A stretch of 64,000 nucleotides of DNA from Fodinicurvata sediminis DSM 21159 (GTDB lineage Bacteria; Pseudomonadota; Alphaproteobacteria; Kiloniellales; DSM-21159): assembly GCF_000420625.1 (NCBI RefSeq), contig NZ_ATVH01000020.1:62001-126000 (forward strand), written 5' to 3'. The position numbers and the translations under genes are program-made. Below are positions 1-8,600 of the stretch, in pieces (the first letter of the stretch is position 1; every line of letters begins with the position of its first letter). The notes beneath the pieces were generated by a model. The model had not been told where the DNA came from. It saw nothing but the letters and a program-made list of their open reading frames with translations, and did not search any database.

Positions 1-612
1 CTGGGCGACATCTTCTCGGATCTCTTCGGGCGCGGATTTTCGCGTAAGGACAAGCGCTCGACCTTCCGGCAACGCGGAACCGACATCTCCTATCGCCTTC
101 AGGTCGGATTCCTGGAAGCGGCCAATGGGGCGCGTAAACGCGTACAGCTGGGCGAGGGACGTACACTGGACGTGAACATCCCGCCCGGGACCGAAGATGG
201 CCAGACGCTGCGCCTGAAGGGCCAGGGACTTGGCGGTATGGGCGGCGCCCCGGCCGGCGATGCCTATATCGAGATCCAGGTGCAGCCGCATCCCCACTTC
301 GAGCGCAAGGACAATGACATTCACCTTGAGCTGCCGGTCAGCCTGTCGGAGGCGGTGCTGGGCGCCAGCATCCAGGTTCCCACCGTGGAGGGCAAGGTGA
401 CCATGAAGATACCACCGGGCTCCAACAGCGGTTCGACCCTGCGCCTGAAGGGCAAGGGGATTCCGGCCCGTCGTGGCGGGCAGCGTGGCGACCAGTACGT
501 GAAGCTGAAGGTCGTGCTGCCCGAGAAGCCGGATTCCGAACTGAAGGACTTCATATCCGGATGGGCGAAGAAACATGCCTATGACCCGCGGGCAAAGGCG
601 GGAATGGTATAG
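1..612 (+). CDS. cbpA: DnaJ-class co-chaperone CbpA, C-terminal part (5' truncated by window)
   Basis: The reading frame is open from base 1, so the N-terminal J domain lies outside the window. About 203 residues are visible, and they hold the two beta-sandwich substrate-binding domains of a type II Hsp40: a first repeat ending in NIPPGTEDGQTLRLKGQGL and a second ending in KIPPGSNSGSTLRLKGKGI. There is no CxxCxGxG zinc-finger region, which separates CbpA-type proteins from DnaJ. CbpA works with DnaK and also binds curved DNA in the nucleoid. The cbpM modulator gene follows after 27 bp, as in the classical cbpAM operon, and this supports the choice of cbpA over a generic DnaJ paralogue. Confidence 0.9.
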   Translation: MGDIFSDLFGRGFSRKDKRSTFRQRGTDISYRLQVGFLEAANGARKRVQLGEGRTLDVNIPPGTEDGQTLRLKGQGLGGMGGAPAGDAYIEIQVQPHPHFERKDNDIHLELPVSLSEAVLGASIQVPTVEGKVTMKIPPGSNSGSTLRLKGKGIPARRGGQRGDQYVKLKVVLPEKPDSELKDFISGWAKKHAYDPRAKAGMV

Positions 613-639
613 CCGGGCCAATGCGCAAGGAGGTTTGAA

Positions 640-987
640 ATGCCTGTGACCTTGCAGGAAATCGTGGAACAGACCCGTGCCGCCGGGCTGGAGATCAGCG
701 AGACCGAGGTGCGCAGCTACGTGTCGGAAAACTGGGTGTTGGCCGAAGTTCGGGAAGACACCTACTACTTCGACGAGACCGATGCGGCGCGTGTGAAGCT
801 GATCGTTGAATTGAAGCGCGACATGGCCGTCAACGACGAGGCGGTGCCGGTCATCCTCAATCTCCTGGACCAGCTCTACGGCATGCGCGAGGTGCTGGAA
901 GATATCGGTCTGGCCGTGGAACGCCTGCCGCCCTCCCTGCGGCGCGAGCTGGAGGACTGCCTGGCCCGTGTGCCCGGCAGGTCATGA
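640..987 (+). CDS. cbpM: Chaperone modulator CbpM
   Basis: This 115-residue protein has a MerR-like helix-turn-helix fold. The N-terminal part (TLQEIVEQTRAAGLEIS) reads as the small HTH segment and the rest is helical. CbpM family proteins bind the J domain of CbpA and inhibit both its DnaK co-chaperone and DNA-binding activities. An AAGGAGG-type ribosome binding site lies just upstream of the ATG. Position directly behind cbpA is the strongest support. The length matches the family (about 100-115 residues). Confidence 0.8.
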   Translation: MPVTLQEIVEQTRAAGLEISETEVRSYVSENWVLAEVREDTYYFDETDAARVKLIVELKRDMAVNDEAVPVILNLLDQLYGMREVLEDIGLAVERLPPSLRRELEDCLARVPGRS

Positions 988-1096
988 CGCCGGGTCTCTC
1001 CTTTCGGCTCCCTCTCGGCTGAAAAGAATGGCATGATGCAGACTGCTTAGACATGTAATCCCGCGCGAAGCGCGCGGCAGGGATAGGGCAGCGGCC

Positions 1097-2899
1097 ATGG
1101 CGGAGGTCTTTATCGCTCAGACAGTCGGACCCGCGGTCGTGCTGCTCGGCTCGGCAGTGGTCTTCGTCCCCCTTTTCCGCAAGTTGGGACTGGGCTCGGT
1201 TCTGGGCTATTTCGCTGGCGGACTGCTGGTCGGTCCCTCGGTCCTGGGCATCTTCACGGAGCCCTCGACCATCCTGCACGTCTCCGAACTGGGCGTGGTG
1301 ATGTTCCTGTTCCTGATCGGACTCGAGATGCGTCCGCACAAGCTTTGGGCGCTGCGCGCGCAGATCTTCGGCCTCGGCCTGGCCCAGGTCGTGGTGTGTA
1401 CGGCCCTGCTCTCCGGGGCGGGGATGGCCCTTGGCCTGCCGCCGGTGATCGCCTTCATCGCCGGCGCAGGCTTCGTCCTTTCTTCGACCGCTGTGATCAT
1501 GTCCGTCCTGCAGGAGCGGGGAGAACTGGCCAGTCGCCAGGGCCAGCAGGGGGTTTCGATCCTGCTGCTGGAGGATATCATGATCGTGCCACTGCTGGCG
1601 CTCGTCGCCTTCCTTGGGGCACTGTCTGCCGGCGGCGAGGCAAACGGCATCGATGCCGTCTCGGTTCTTGTTGCCGTGGGCGCCATCGCGCTGGTGATCG
1701 CAGCCGGCCACTGGCTGCTCGATCCTTTTTTCGCGCTGCTGGCCCGGGCCCGCACCACGGAGGTGCTGACCGCGGGCGCCCTGCTGGTCGTCCTGGGATC
1801 GGCCCTGCTGATGGAAGTGAGCGGGCTGTCCATGGCGATGGGCGCCTTCCTGGCCGGCGTCATGCTTTCGGGTTCCAGCTACCGTCACCAGATCCAGACG
1901 GATATCGAGCCCTTCAAGGGCCTGTTGATGGGGCTTTTCTTCCTGGCCGTGGGCATGTCCCTCGACCTTGGGCTGGTGGTCTCCGAATGGCACATGATCC
2001 TGGCACTGCTGGCCCTCTTCGTCGTCGTGAAGGCCGTCGGCATCTATGGCGTGGCCCGGGCCTTCGGCGCCACCAATCAGCAGGCTTTGCGCCGCGTTTC
2101 GCTGTTCGCCCAGGGTGGTGAGTTCGCCTTCGTGCTCTATTCGGCGGCGACCAGCGAAGGAGTCATCGGCACCAGTGAGAACGCGGTCTTCTCAAGTGTC
2201 GTCATCCTTTCGATGGCCTTCACGCCACTTGTCCTGCTGGCTGCGGACCGCTTGCTGAAGGACGATGCCGTTTCCACGGAGGGGGTCGAGGTGCCCGATG
2301 GTCTCAGGGGGCGTGTCCTGATGATCGGTTTCGGGCGCTTTGGACAGATCGCATCGCAGCTTTTGCTGGCGCAGAGCGTGAAGGTTTCGCTGATCGACAA
2401 CGATCCAGATCGCATCCGGGAAGCCCGGAAGTTCGGGTTCAAGGTCTATTACGGGGATGGCATGCGCTTGGACATATTGCGCCAGTCGGGGGCCGAGAGC
2501 GCGGACATCATCATGATCTGCGTGGATGACCGCCGGGCGGCCAATCGCATCGTCGAGCTGGTGCGGGAGAATTTCCCCGCCGGCCGCCTGCTGGTACGCT
2601 CTTATGATCGCGGACATGCGATCGCCCTGCGCCATGCGGGCGTGGACTTCGAGGTGCGCGAGACCTTCGAATCGGCGCTGGCGTTTGGCGGGGCCGGGCT
2701 GAGAGCCCTCGGCATGCCCCCCCTCGATGTCGGCGAGGTTACGGCCGATATTCGCCAGCGTGATGCCGAAAGATTCGAGGCGCAGGTGCAGGGCGGCCTG
2801 CAAGCCGGGCGCGACAAGCTGCATGTCGACCCCCGGCCCGAGCCGCTTGTCGCGCCGCGCGGCAAGACCGAGTCAGCAGAATCAGGGAGCGAGCCATGA
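1097..2899 (+). CDS. CPA2-family monovalent cation:proton antiporter with RCK domain (KefB/KefC-like)
   Basis: 600 residues. Residues 1 to about 390 are a Na+/H+-exchanger domain of some 12 membrane segments, including the FLFLIGLEMR and GFVLSSTAVIMSVL motifs of CPA2 carriers. Residues from about 404 hold a TrkA-N/RCK domain that begins with the dinucleotide motif GFGRFGQIAS and is followed by LIDNDPDRI. KefB/C proteins extrude K+ to protect against electrophiles and are gated through the RCK domain by glutathione adducts. Whether this one is glutathione-gated cannot be read here. The stop codon overlaps the start of the following FMN reductase (ATGA), as expected for an antiporter with a flavin oxidoreductase partner. 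Confidence 0.85.
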   Translation: MAEVFIAQTVGPAVVLLGSAVVFVPLFRKLGLGSVLGYFAGGLLVGPSVLGIFTEPSTILHVSELGVVMFLFLIGLEMRPHKLWALRAQIFGLGLAQVVVCTALLSGAGMALGLPPVIAFIAGAGFVLSSTAVIMSVLQERGELASRQGQQGVSILLLEDIMIVPLLALVAFLGALSAGGEANGIDAVSVLVAVGAIALVIAAGHWLLDPFFALLARARTTEVLTAGALLVVLGSALLMEVSGLSMAMGAFLAGVMLSGSSYRHQIQTDIEPFKGLLMGLFFLAVGMSLDLGLVVSEWHMILALLALFVVVKAVGIYGVARAFGATNQQALRRVSLFAQGGEFAFVLYSAATSEGVIGTSENAVFSSVVILSMAFTPLVLLAADRLLKDDAVSTEGVEVPDGLRGRVLMIGFGRFGQIASQLLLAQSVKVSLIDNDPDRIREARKFGFKVYYGDGMRLDILRQSGAESADIIMICVDDRRAANRIVELVRENFPAGRLLVRSYDRGHAIALRHAGVDFEVRETFESALAFGGAGLRALGMPPLDVGEVTADIRQRDAERFEAQVQGGLQAGRDKLHVDPRPEPLVAPRGKTESAESGSEP

Positions 2900-3462
2900 C
2901 GAAGATATTCGGACTATCGGGAAGCTTGCGGGAGAACTCTTACAATACAGCCTTGCTGCGCGCCGCGGCTACCGTCGCCCCCAAGGGCGTGGAGGTCGAC
3001 ATTTCCACGATCCGTGGCGTGCCGCTGTATGACGGCGACCTGGAAGTCAGCGAGGGCGTGCCTGCCGAGGTGGAGAGCCTGAAGGAGCGTCTTGTCTCGG
3101 CCAATGGCCTGCTCCTGGTCACGCCCGAATACAACAACGGTATTCCCGGTGCCTTCAAGAATGCCATCGACTGGATGTCCCGGCCGCCGGCCGATATTTC
3201 AAAGGTTTTCAAGGGCCGGCCGGTTGCGATCATGGGCGCCTCGCCGGGCGGCTTCGGGACCATCTTGGCTCAGAACCACTGGCTGCCGGTGTTGCGTACG
3301 CTCGGCATGCGGCCCTGGTTCGAGGGGCGTCTGATGGTCTCGCGTGCCGGCTCCGTTTTCGATGAAGAGGGCAACCTGACGGATGACGCCCTGCGCGAGC
3401 GCTTGCAGGACTTCGTGGCGGGTTTTGCCTCTTTCGTCCAGGGCCACGACCGGACGACGTGA
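2896..3462 (+). CDS. NADPH-dependent FMN reductase / quinone reductase-like flavoprotein
   Basis: 188 residues with the flavodoxin-like FMN_red fold: the phosphate-binding loop GSLRENSYNTALLRAA near the N-terminus and the flavin-contacting TPEYNNGIPGAFKNAIDW near residue 80. Family members (ChrR, azoreductase, YieF) reduce quinones or chromate by two electrons using NAD(P)H. The ATG lies inside the antiporter stop (ATGA, 4-bp overlap), so translation is probably coupled. In enterobacteria KefC is activated by KefF, a flavoprotein of a different family. A regulatory role for this gene is an inference from the coupling. Confidence 0.85.
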   Translation: MTKIFGLSGSLRENSYNTALLRAAATVAPKGVEVDISTIRGVPLYDGDLEVSEGVPAEVESLKERLVSANGLLLVTPEYNNGIPGAFKNAIDWMSRPPADISKVFKGRPVAIMGASPGGFGTILAQNHWLPVLRTLGMRPWFEGRLMVSRAGSVFDEEGNLTDDALRERLQDFVAGFASFVQGHDRTT

Positions 3463-3513
3463 AGGGCCACAGCGAAATGTCGTTGCCGTCCGGCTGATCA
3501 CTTGTTGTCGTTC

Positions 3514-5619
3514 CTATTCCAGTACGACCCGCACGCTGGTGCTACGGCCGGCCGCGTCGATCACCGTCAGCGTGGAGGAGCCTTGCCCATCCGGCGTCCA
3601 GGAGGCGATGCGACGGCGATAGCTCTTGGGCAGTGGTTTGCCGTTGGCCAGCCATCGGAAGGGAGGCCGTCCGCCATTGATCTTGAGCGCGAGCGGTGTC
3701 GTTGTCGACCCTTGCGCCAGACCCAGATCGATTTTTGTGCCCTCTGGCGGAAAAACAATTTCCGGGGCCGGCTCTGTTGGTGCCCCAGCCTCTACATGCC
3801 GGGTGGCGGAGGTGAAGCGGCGTTGCGAGAACGGCAATTCGGAAGCGGCAAGGCGCACAGCGCCGGCCGGGGCGCGCGGCAGCGGTGTCAAGCCGATACC
3901 GGAACGGGAAAACGCCTCGAACAGGATGGGGGCGGCGGCACGATAGCCCGTCAGACCAGGCACGGACCCACCATCGGGCCGGCCTGTCCACACGCCGAGT
4001 ACGTGACGGCCGTCATAGCCGACGGCCCAGGCGTCGCGGTAGCCGTAGGAAGTGCCGGTCTTGTAGGCAATGCCGAGGCGTGGTGCCCCCTCGGGCGGGG
4101 TGACGCCCGACAGCATATCGGCAATCTGCCAGGTGGCCTGGGGGGTGAGCACAGTAGACGGATGGGAGGCGGACTCGGACTCCTTGAGATAGCGCAAGGG
4201 TTCGGCCTTTCCGTGGTTGGCAAGGCCGGTATAGAGCTGCACCAGTCCTTCCAGCGTCATGCCCGCGCCGCCAAGGCCGATGGCCAGCCCCGGCGCTTCC
4301 CCCGGCGGCAAGGTCGGAGGGACGCCGGCGCGCTTCATCCGTGCCACGAGCCGCGCCGGTCCGACCGCATCGAGCAGGCGGATCGCCGGGACGTTGAGGG
4401 ACATCTGCAGCGCTTCGCGCACCGTTACGTCGCCTTGATACTCCATGTCGAAATTTCTTGGCCGGTAGCCGGCGAAATTCCCTGGTCGATCCTCGATCAT
4501 CGTCTCCTGCATCACCAACCCTTCCTCGAAGGCGAGGCCATAAATGAAGGGCTTCAGCGTGGAGCCGGGCGAGCGTTCCGCGACGCTCATGTCGATCCAG
4601 CCGGCGCGGGCGCTATTGAAATAATCGGCCGAGCCGACCCGTGCCAATACCGCACCGCTGCGTGCGTCGGCTAGGAGCATGGCGACGGAGACGCGCGGTC
4701 CCTGGCGTCGCGCCGCGTCGCGCGCCACGCGCTCCAGACTGGCCTGGACGCCGCGGTCGATCAGCAGGCTGTGGCGGTGCCTGTCGGGTGCGGCCTGCCT
4801 TACCGAAGCGGTCAGATGCGCGGCGTAGGCCGGTATCTGCCGGCGCGTGCTCTTGACTGCGACGCGCGCGGCACGTGCCACCTCGCTCCTGGCGATCACA
4901 CCGGCCCCGGCCATGCGGGCGAGGACCCGGTCACGGGCCGCCTGCGCCCTCCCGGGGTGCCGGTCGGGCCGTCGTGCTTCCGGCGATTGCGGCAGGGCGA
5001 CGAGCAGCGCAGCCTCCGCGAGGCCTAGATTTCGGGGCTCCTTGCCGAACCAGGCGAGACTGGCCGCACGCACGCCTTCCAGATTGCCGCCATAGGGCGC
5101 CAGCGTCAGATAGCGTTTCAGGATCTCGCGCTTGGAAAGCCGCCGCTCGATCTGCAGGGCGCGGGCGATCTGACGGAACTTGGCGGTGAAGCTGCGCTCC
5201 TCCCGCGGCTCGATCAAGCGGGCGAGCTGCATGGTCAAGGTCGAGCCGCCCGAAACGATGCGGCCATTTGCGGCAAGCTGCCAGGCCGCACGCAGGAGCG
5301 CCAAGGGATCGACCCCCCAATGCGACCAGAAACGCCGGTCTTCATAGGCGATCAGCATCTCGAGGAACTGTGGGTCGAGCCTGTCGATGTCAGCCGAGAG
5401 CCGCCAGCGCCCGTCGGGCGCAGCGAAGGCGCGCAGAAGCGCACCTTGGCGATCCACCACCTCTGGAGAAAGCACGATGTCCTTACCAAGCGGGGGCGGG
5501 TAGGCCTTGTCCAGCCGGTCGAGCGCGACCATGCCGATGACGGCAATCCCCAAGACCGTAGTCAAGGCGAGGGCGGCGCCTCGCGCCCACCGGGGAAGCC
5601 TTGTGCGCCGTCCGGCCAT
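3514..5619 (-). CDS. pbpC: Penicillin-binding protein 1C (bifunctional glycosyltransferase/transpeptidase)
   Basis: 701 residues from the ATG at 5619, which begins 2 nt after the stop of the alpha-2-macroglobulin gene. A longer in-frame start exists but lies inside that gene. A signal anchor follows MAGRRTRLPRW. The GT51 domain has AYEDRRFWSHWGVDPLALLR and SGGSTLTMQLARL. The transpeptidase domain has S353-T-L-K356 (nucleophile in SPGSTLKPF), SLNVPA (SxN) and YKTGTS (KTG). The C-terminal part (DGQGSSTLTVIDAAGRS and before) matches the PBP1C-specific C-terminal domain. PBP1C polymerises peptidoglycan; its pairing with a bacterial alpha-2-macroglobulin is a recognised arrangement and is seen here. 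Confidence 0.93.
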   Translation of the reverse strand: MAGRRTRLPRWARGAALALTTVLGIAVIGMVALDRLDKAYPPPLGKDIVLSPEVVDRQGALLRAFAAPDGRWRLSADIDRLDPQFLEMLIAYEDRRFWSHWGVDPLALLRAAWQLAANGRIVSGGSTLTMQLARLIEPREERSFTAKFRQIARALQIERRLSKREILKRYLTLAPYGGNLEGVRAASLAWFGKEPRNLGLAEAALLVALPQSPEARRPDRHPGRAQAARDRVLARMAGAGVIARSEVARAARVAVKSTRRQIPAYAAHLTASVRQAAPDRHRHSLLIDRGVQASLERVARDAARRQGPRVSVAMLLADARSGAVLARVGSADYFNSARAGWIDMSVAERSPGSTLKPFIYGLAFEEGLVMQETMIEDRPGNFAGYRPRNFDMEYQGDVTVREALQMSLNVPAIRLLDAVGPARLVARMKRAGVPPTLPPGEAPGLAIGLGGAGMTLEGLVQLYTGLANHGKAEPLRYLKESESASHPSTVLTPQATWQIADMLSGVTPPEGAPRLGIAYKTGTSYGYRDAWAVGYDGRHVLGVWTGRPDGGSVPGLTGYRAAAPILFEAFSRSGIGLTPLPRAPAGAVRLAASELPFSQRRFTSATRHVEAGAPTEPAPEIVFPPEGTKIDLGLAQGSTTTPLALKINGGRPPFRWLANGKPLPKSYRRRIASWTPDGQGSSTLTVIDAAGRSTSVRVVLE

Positions 5620-5621
5620 GA

Positions 5622-8600
5622 TCAGTCGCTCGAGATTTCCAGTATGCCGGTCGCCGTGCGCGCGGAAAGCTGCGGCCGGTACATGTCCTCGACGGTAGCT
5701 GCAGGATGCATGTAAACGCCTGGCGTGACTGCGCGGACCACATAGGCAAGCCTGTAGTTGCGGTCGTCGCCGCTGCGTTCGAATGCGGCGATGAAGCGGT
5801 CGGCGCGGAATTCGGTGTGAGCGGCATCGGTTTCGGCCAGCCATGCGAAATTCTCGAGCTTGGCACTGTCGACAAGTCGCGGGTTGTCGATCTCGAAGCC
5901 GGCCGGCAGCAGGTCGGAGACGAGCAGGCGCGAGGGCCAGGTGTTGGCCTCCGTGATATCCAGAACCACCACATAACGCTCGTTCTGAAGAGCTTCCGAG
6001 ACATTCGCCTTCGTGCCGTCGAGGCGGTAGTAGCTGCGCTCGATGGTGAAGCCCTCTCCGCCAGCCGGCAAAGGCTGGCGGGGCGCGGCCACGGTGGTCA
6101 GCGCCACCTCCTGCGGTTCGGTGCCGGCATTGGTGATTACGAAGGGATCTGCCGTGATCTCGCCGCCGGAAAGGCGCCGTGCGAAGGAGCCTTCATGGGG
6201 GCTGCCATCGACCGTTAGCGCGATGTCGCCACTCGCCTCGCTCAAGGCCCGGGAGGCCAGCAGCATCCAGGCCTCGTCCTGCGTGCTCATGTGCCGGGTG
6301 CGGTGGCTCAAATCGGAGACGAAGTCCACCAATTGCGGCACCATCTGCGGCTGGGGCCGGCTTTCGGCGGCGAGCGCCAGCATGGCCGCAGCGTCACGCA
6401 GGCGCGAGCCGTAGTCGGAGCGCGCCATATCGCTCTTTGCCGATTGCGCCTGGCGGAAGGCGGAGCGGAACGTCGACTCGGCGCGCGGCGTATCGCCGTA
6501 AAGTGCCAGCGCTGCGGCGAGCTGGGCCCGTGCGAGTGGGCTTGCAAATTCGTCGAGACGTGCACCGGCGTAGTAGCGCAGGTCACCGACCGAGGCCATG
6601 CGGTTGCGCGCCAGAACATAGAGCGCGTAGGCGATCTTGTCGCCGTTGGACTCGACGTCCGTTTCATAGGCGAGATCGTTCTTGAGGTTCTGTAGCGCCT
6701 GCGTCATGGCCTGTTCGGGCACGGCAAACCCCTGTTCTCGTGCCCGCGTCAGAAAGTCGGTAATGTAGGAATCCAGCCAGAGATCACCTCTGCCCGGTCC
6801 CCACAGCCCGAAGCTGCCCGATGAAGACTGGTAGGAAAGCAGCTGCGTGAGGGCCTGCTCGATGCGATCCCTTGTGTCAGGCTCCTGCTCGAGGCCGGCT
6901 ATCTTCGACAGCTCGTTCACATAGAGAAGTGGCAGGGCGCGGCTGGTGATCTGCTCGGCGCAGCCATAGGGATAGCGATCGAGCGACATGAGCAGCGCCG
7001 GGATATCGAAGGCTCCGGCCGGCGAGACATTGACCGTGACAGAGGCGTCCTCGATATAGCGATCGGCAAGCAGGCCGCTGTCGACCCTGAGGTGCCCGCC
7101 ATCGGCGGCGAGCGTGACTGTCTGCCGCGTGGTTACCGGCGTGACGCCGGGACGGACCGGCAGGCTGACCGATTTCTCCACCTTCGGGCCCGACTCGTGC
7201 ACGAGGGAGACGTCGAGGCTGGCCGTGCCCGCCTCCTGCGCGACAAGCGGCAGGGAAAGGCTCGTCTTGCCGCCGGCCACGAGGTCGAGGCTTGTTGGTG
7301 CGGCGCTCGTGTCGATGGTGGCCGGGCCATTGGCCGAGACCGCCAGCGCGTAGGTGCCGGCAGGTCCGTCCGTATTGGCGATCTCGATCAGCATTCGCGT
7401 CTCGTCGCCGGGGGCCAGGAAGGCAGGCTGGCTCGTCGTCACCACCAGAGGATCGCGTACGATCACGTCCTTCGAGGCCGCCCCCACGGCGTCCTTCGAC
7501 CAGGCGACGGCCATGACGCGCAGGGTCCCGTTGAACTGCGGCATGTCGAAGCCGATCTCGGCCTTGCCTTCCTCGTCGAGGCGGACGATGCCGGAGAAGA
7601 AGGACACCAACTCCTCGCTCGGCGGACTGCCGCGCGCTGTCATGCCGCCGGTATCGCCGCCCATGCGCAGCCGTCCTGTTGCTCCCAGGGATCCGTCGAT
7701 CAGCCGGCCAAAGATGTCGCGGATCTCCAGTCCCAGCATGCGCTGGCCAAAGTACCAGTCGGTCGGATCTGGGGGGTCGTAACGTGTAAGATTGAGGATG
7801 CCGACGTCGACCGCAGCGAGGGTGACATAGGCTTCCTCGCCGGCGGCGTGGTCCCCGAGGGAAACGGGAACCGTCAAGCGTTCGTTCGGCCGGGTTGTTT
7901 CCGGGGGGTCGAGAGCGACGTCAAGGGCCCGTTCCCCCGGATCCACCTCCAGCCATCGCACACCGATGGCACGCATGGGCAAGCGGTTCTCCGTGGTCTC
8001 GCCCGGCCGGAAAAGTGTCGCGGTCACATAGGTTCCGGCGCCCAGGTCCTTGGTCACCGGGATGTCGACCGTGGTGCCCTCGGCCGGGACACTGACCCTC
8101 ATGCTGTGCTGCAGGCTCTCGCTGCCGAGCGTGATCAGGGCCTCGCCGGCAAAGCGCGGGGAAATCTTCAGCTGCGCTGTGTCGCCGGGTTCGTAGCGCG
8201 CGCGGTCGAGCGCGACCTCCAGGCCGTCCGGAGTTTCGGTCGAGCTTGCCTCGACATACCAGCCGGCCTCGAACTCCACGCTGGAAATCGGGCCGCCGGG
8301 CTCGGAGTGTTGTACCTCAAGCCGGTAACGGCCCCAATCCACCGAGGCACTGACCTGCGGCTCCGAGTCAGCCGTTGCGTCGAGCGTGCCTTCGCGCACC
8401 AGGCTTGTGGTGGTAATCGGCTCGTAGTCCCATGCACTGCCGTTGCGGTACCACTGGTAATGCCGTTCTACTTTGTAGAGCGACCATTCCAGCTCCGGCA
8501 TGGCAATACGCTCACCTGATGGATCGGCGGCGAGGACGCGGAAATTCGCCGTCCCGCCTTCTTCCACCTGCCCGCCAGAAAATTCGGGCTTTAAGCCGAT

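Noticed and set aside
857-1993. Long open frame on the minus strand opposite the Kef-like antiporter
   Set aside because: Low-complexity, His/Gln/Arg-rich translation typical of the antisense of a GC-rich gene; the plus strand carries clear antiporter motifs.
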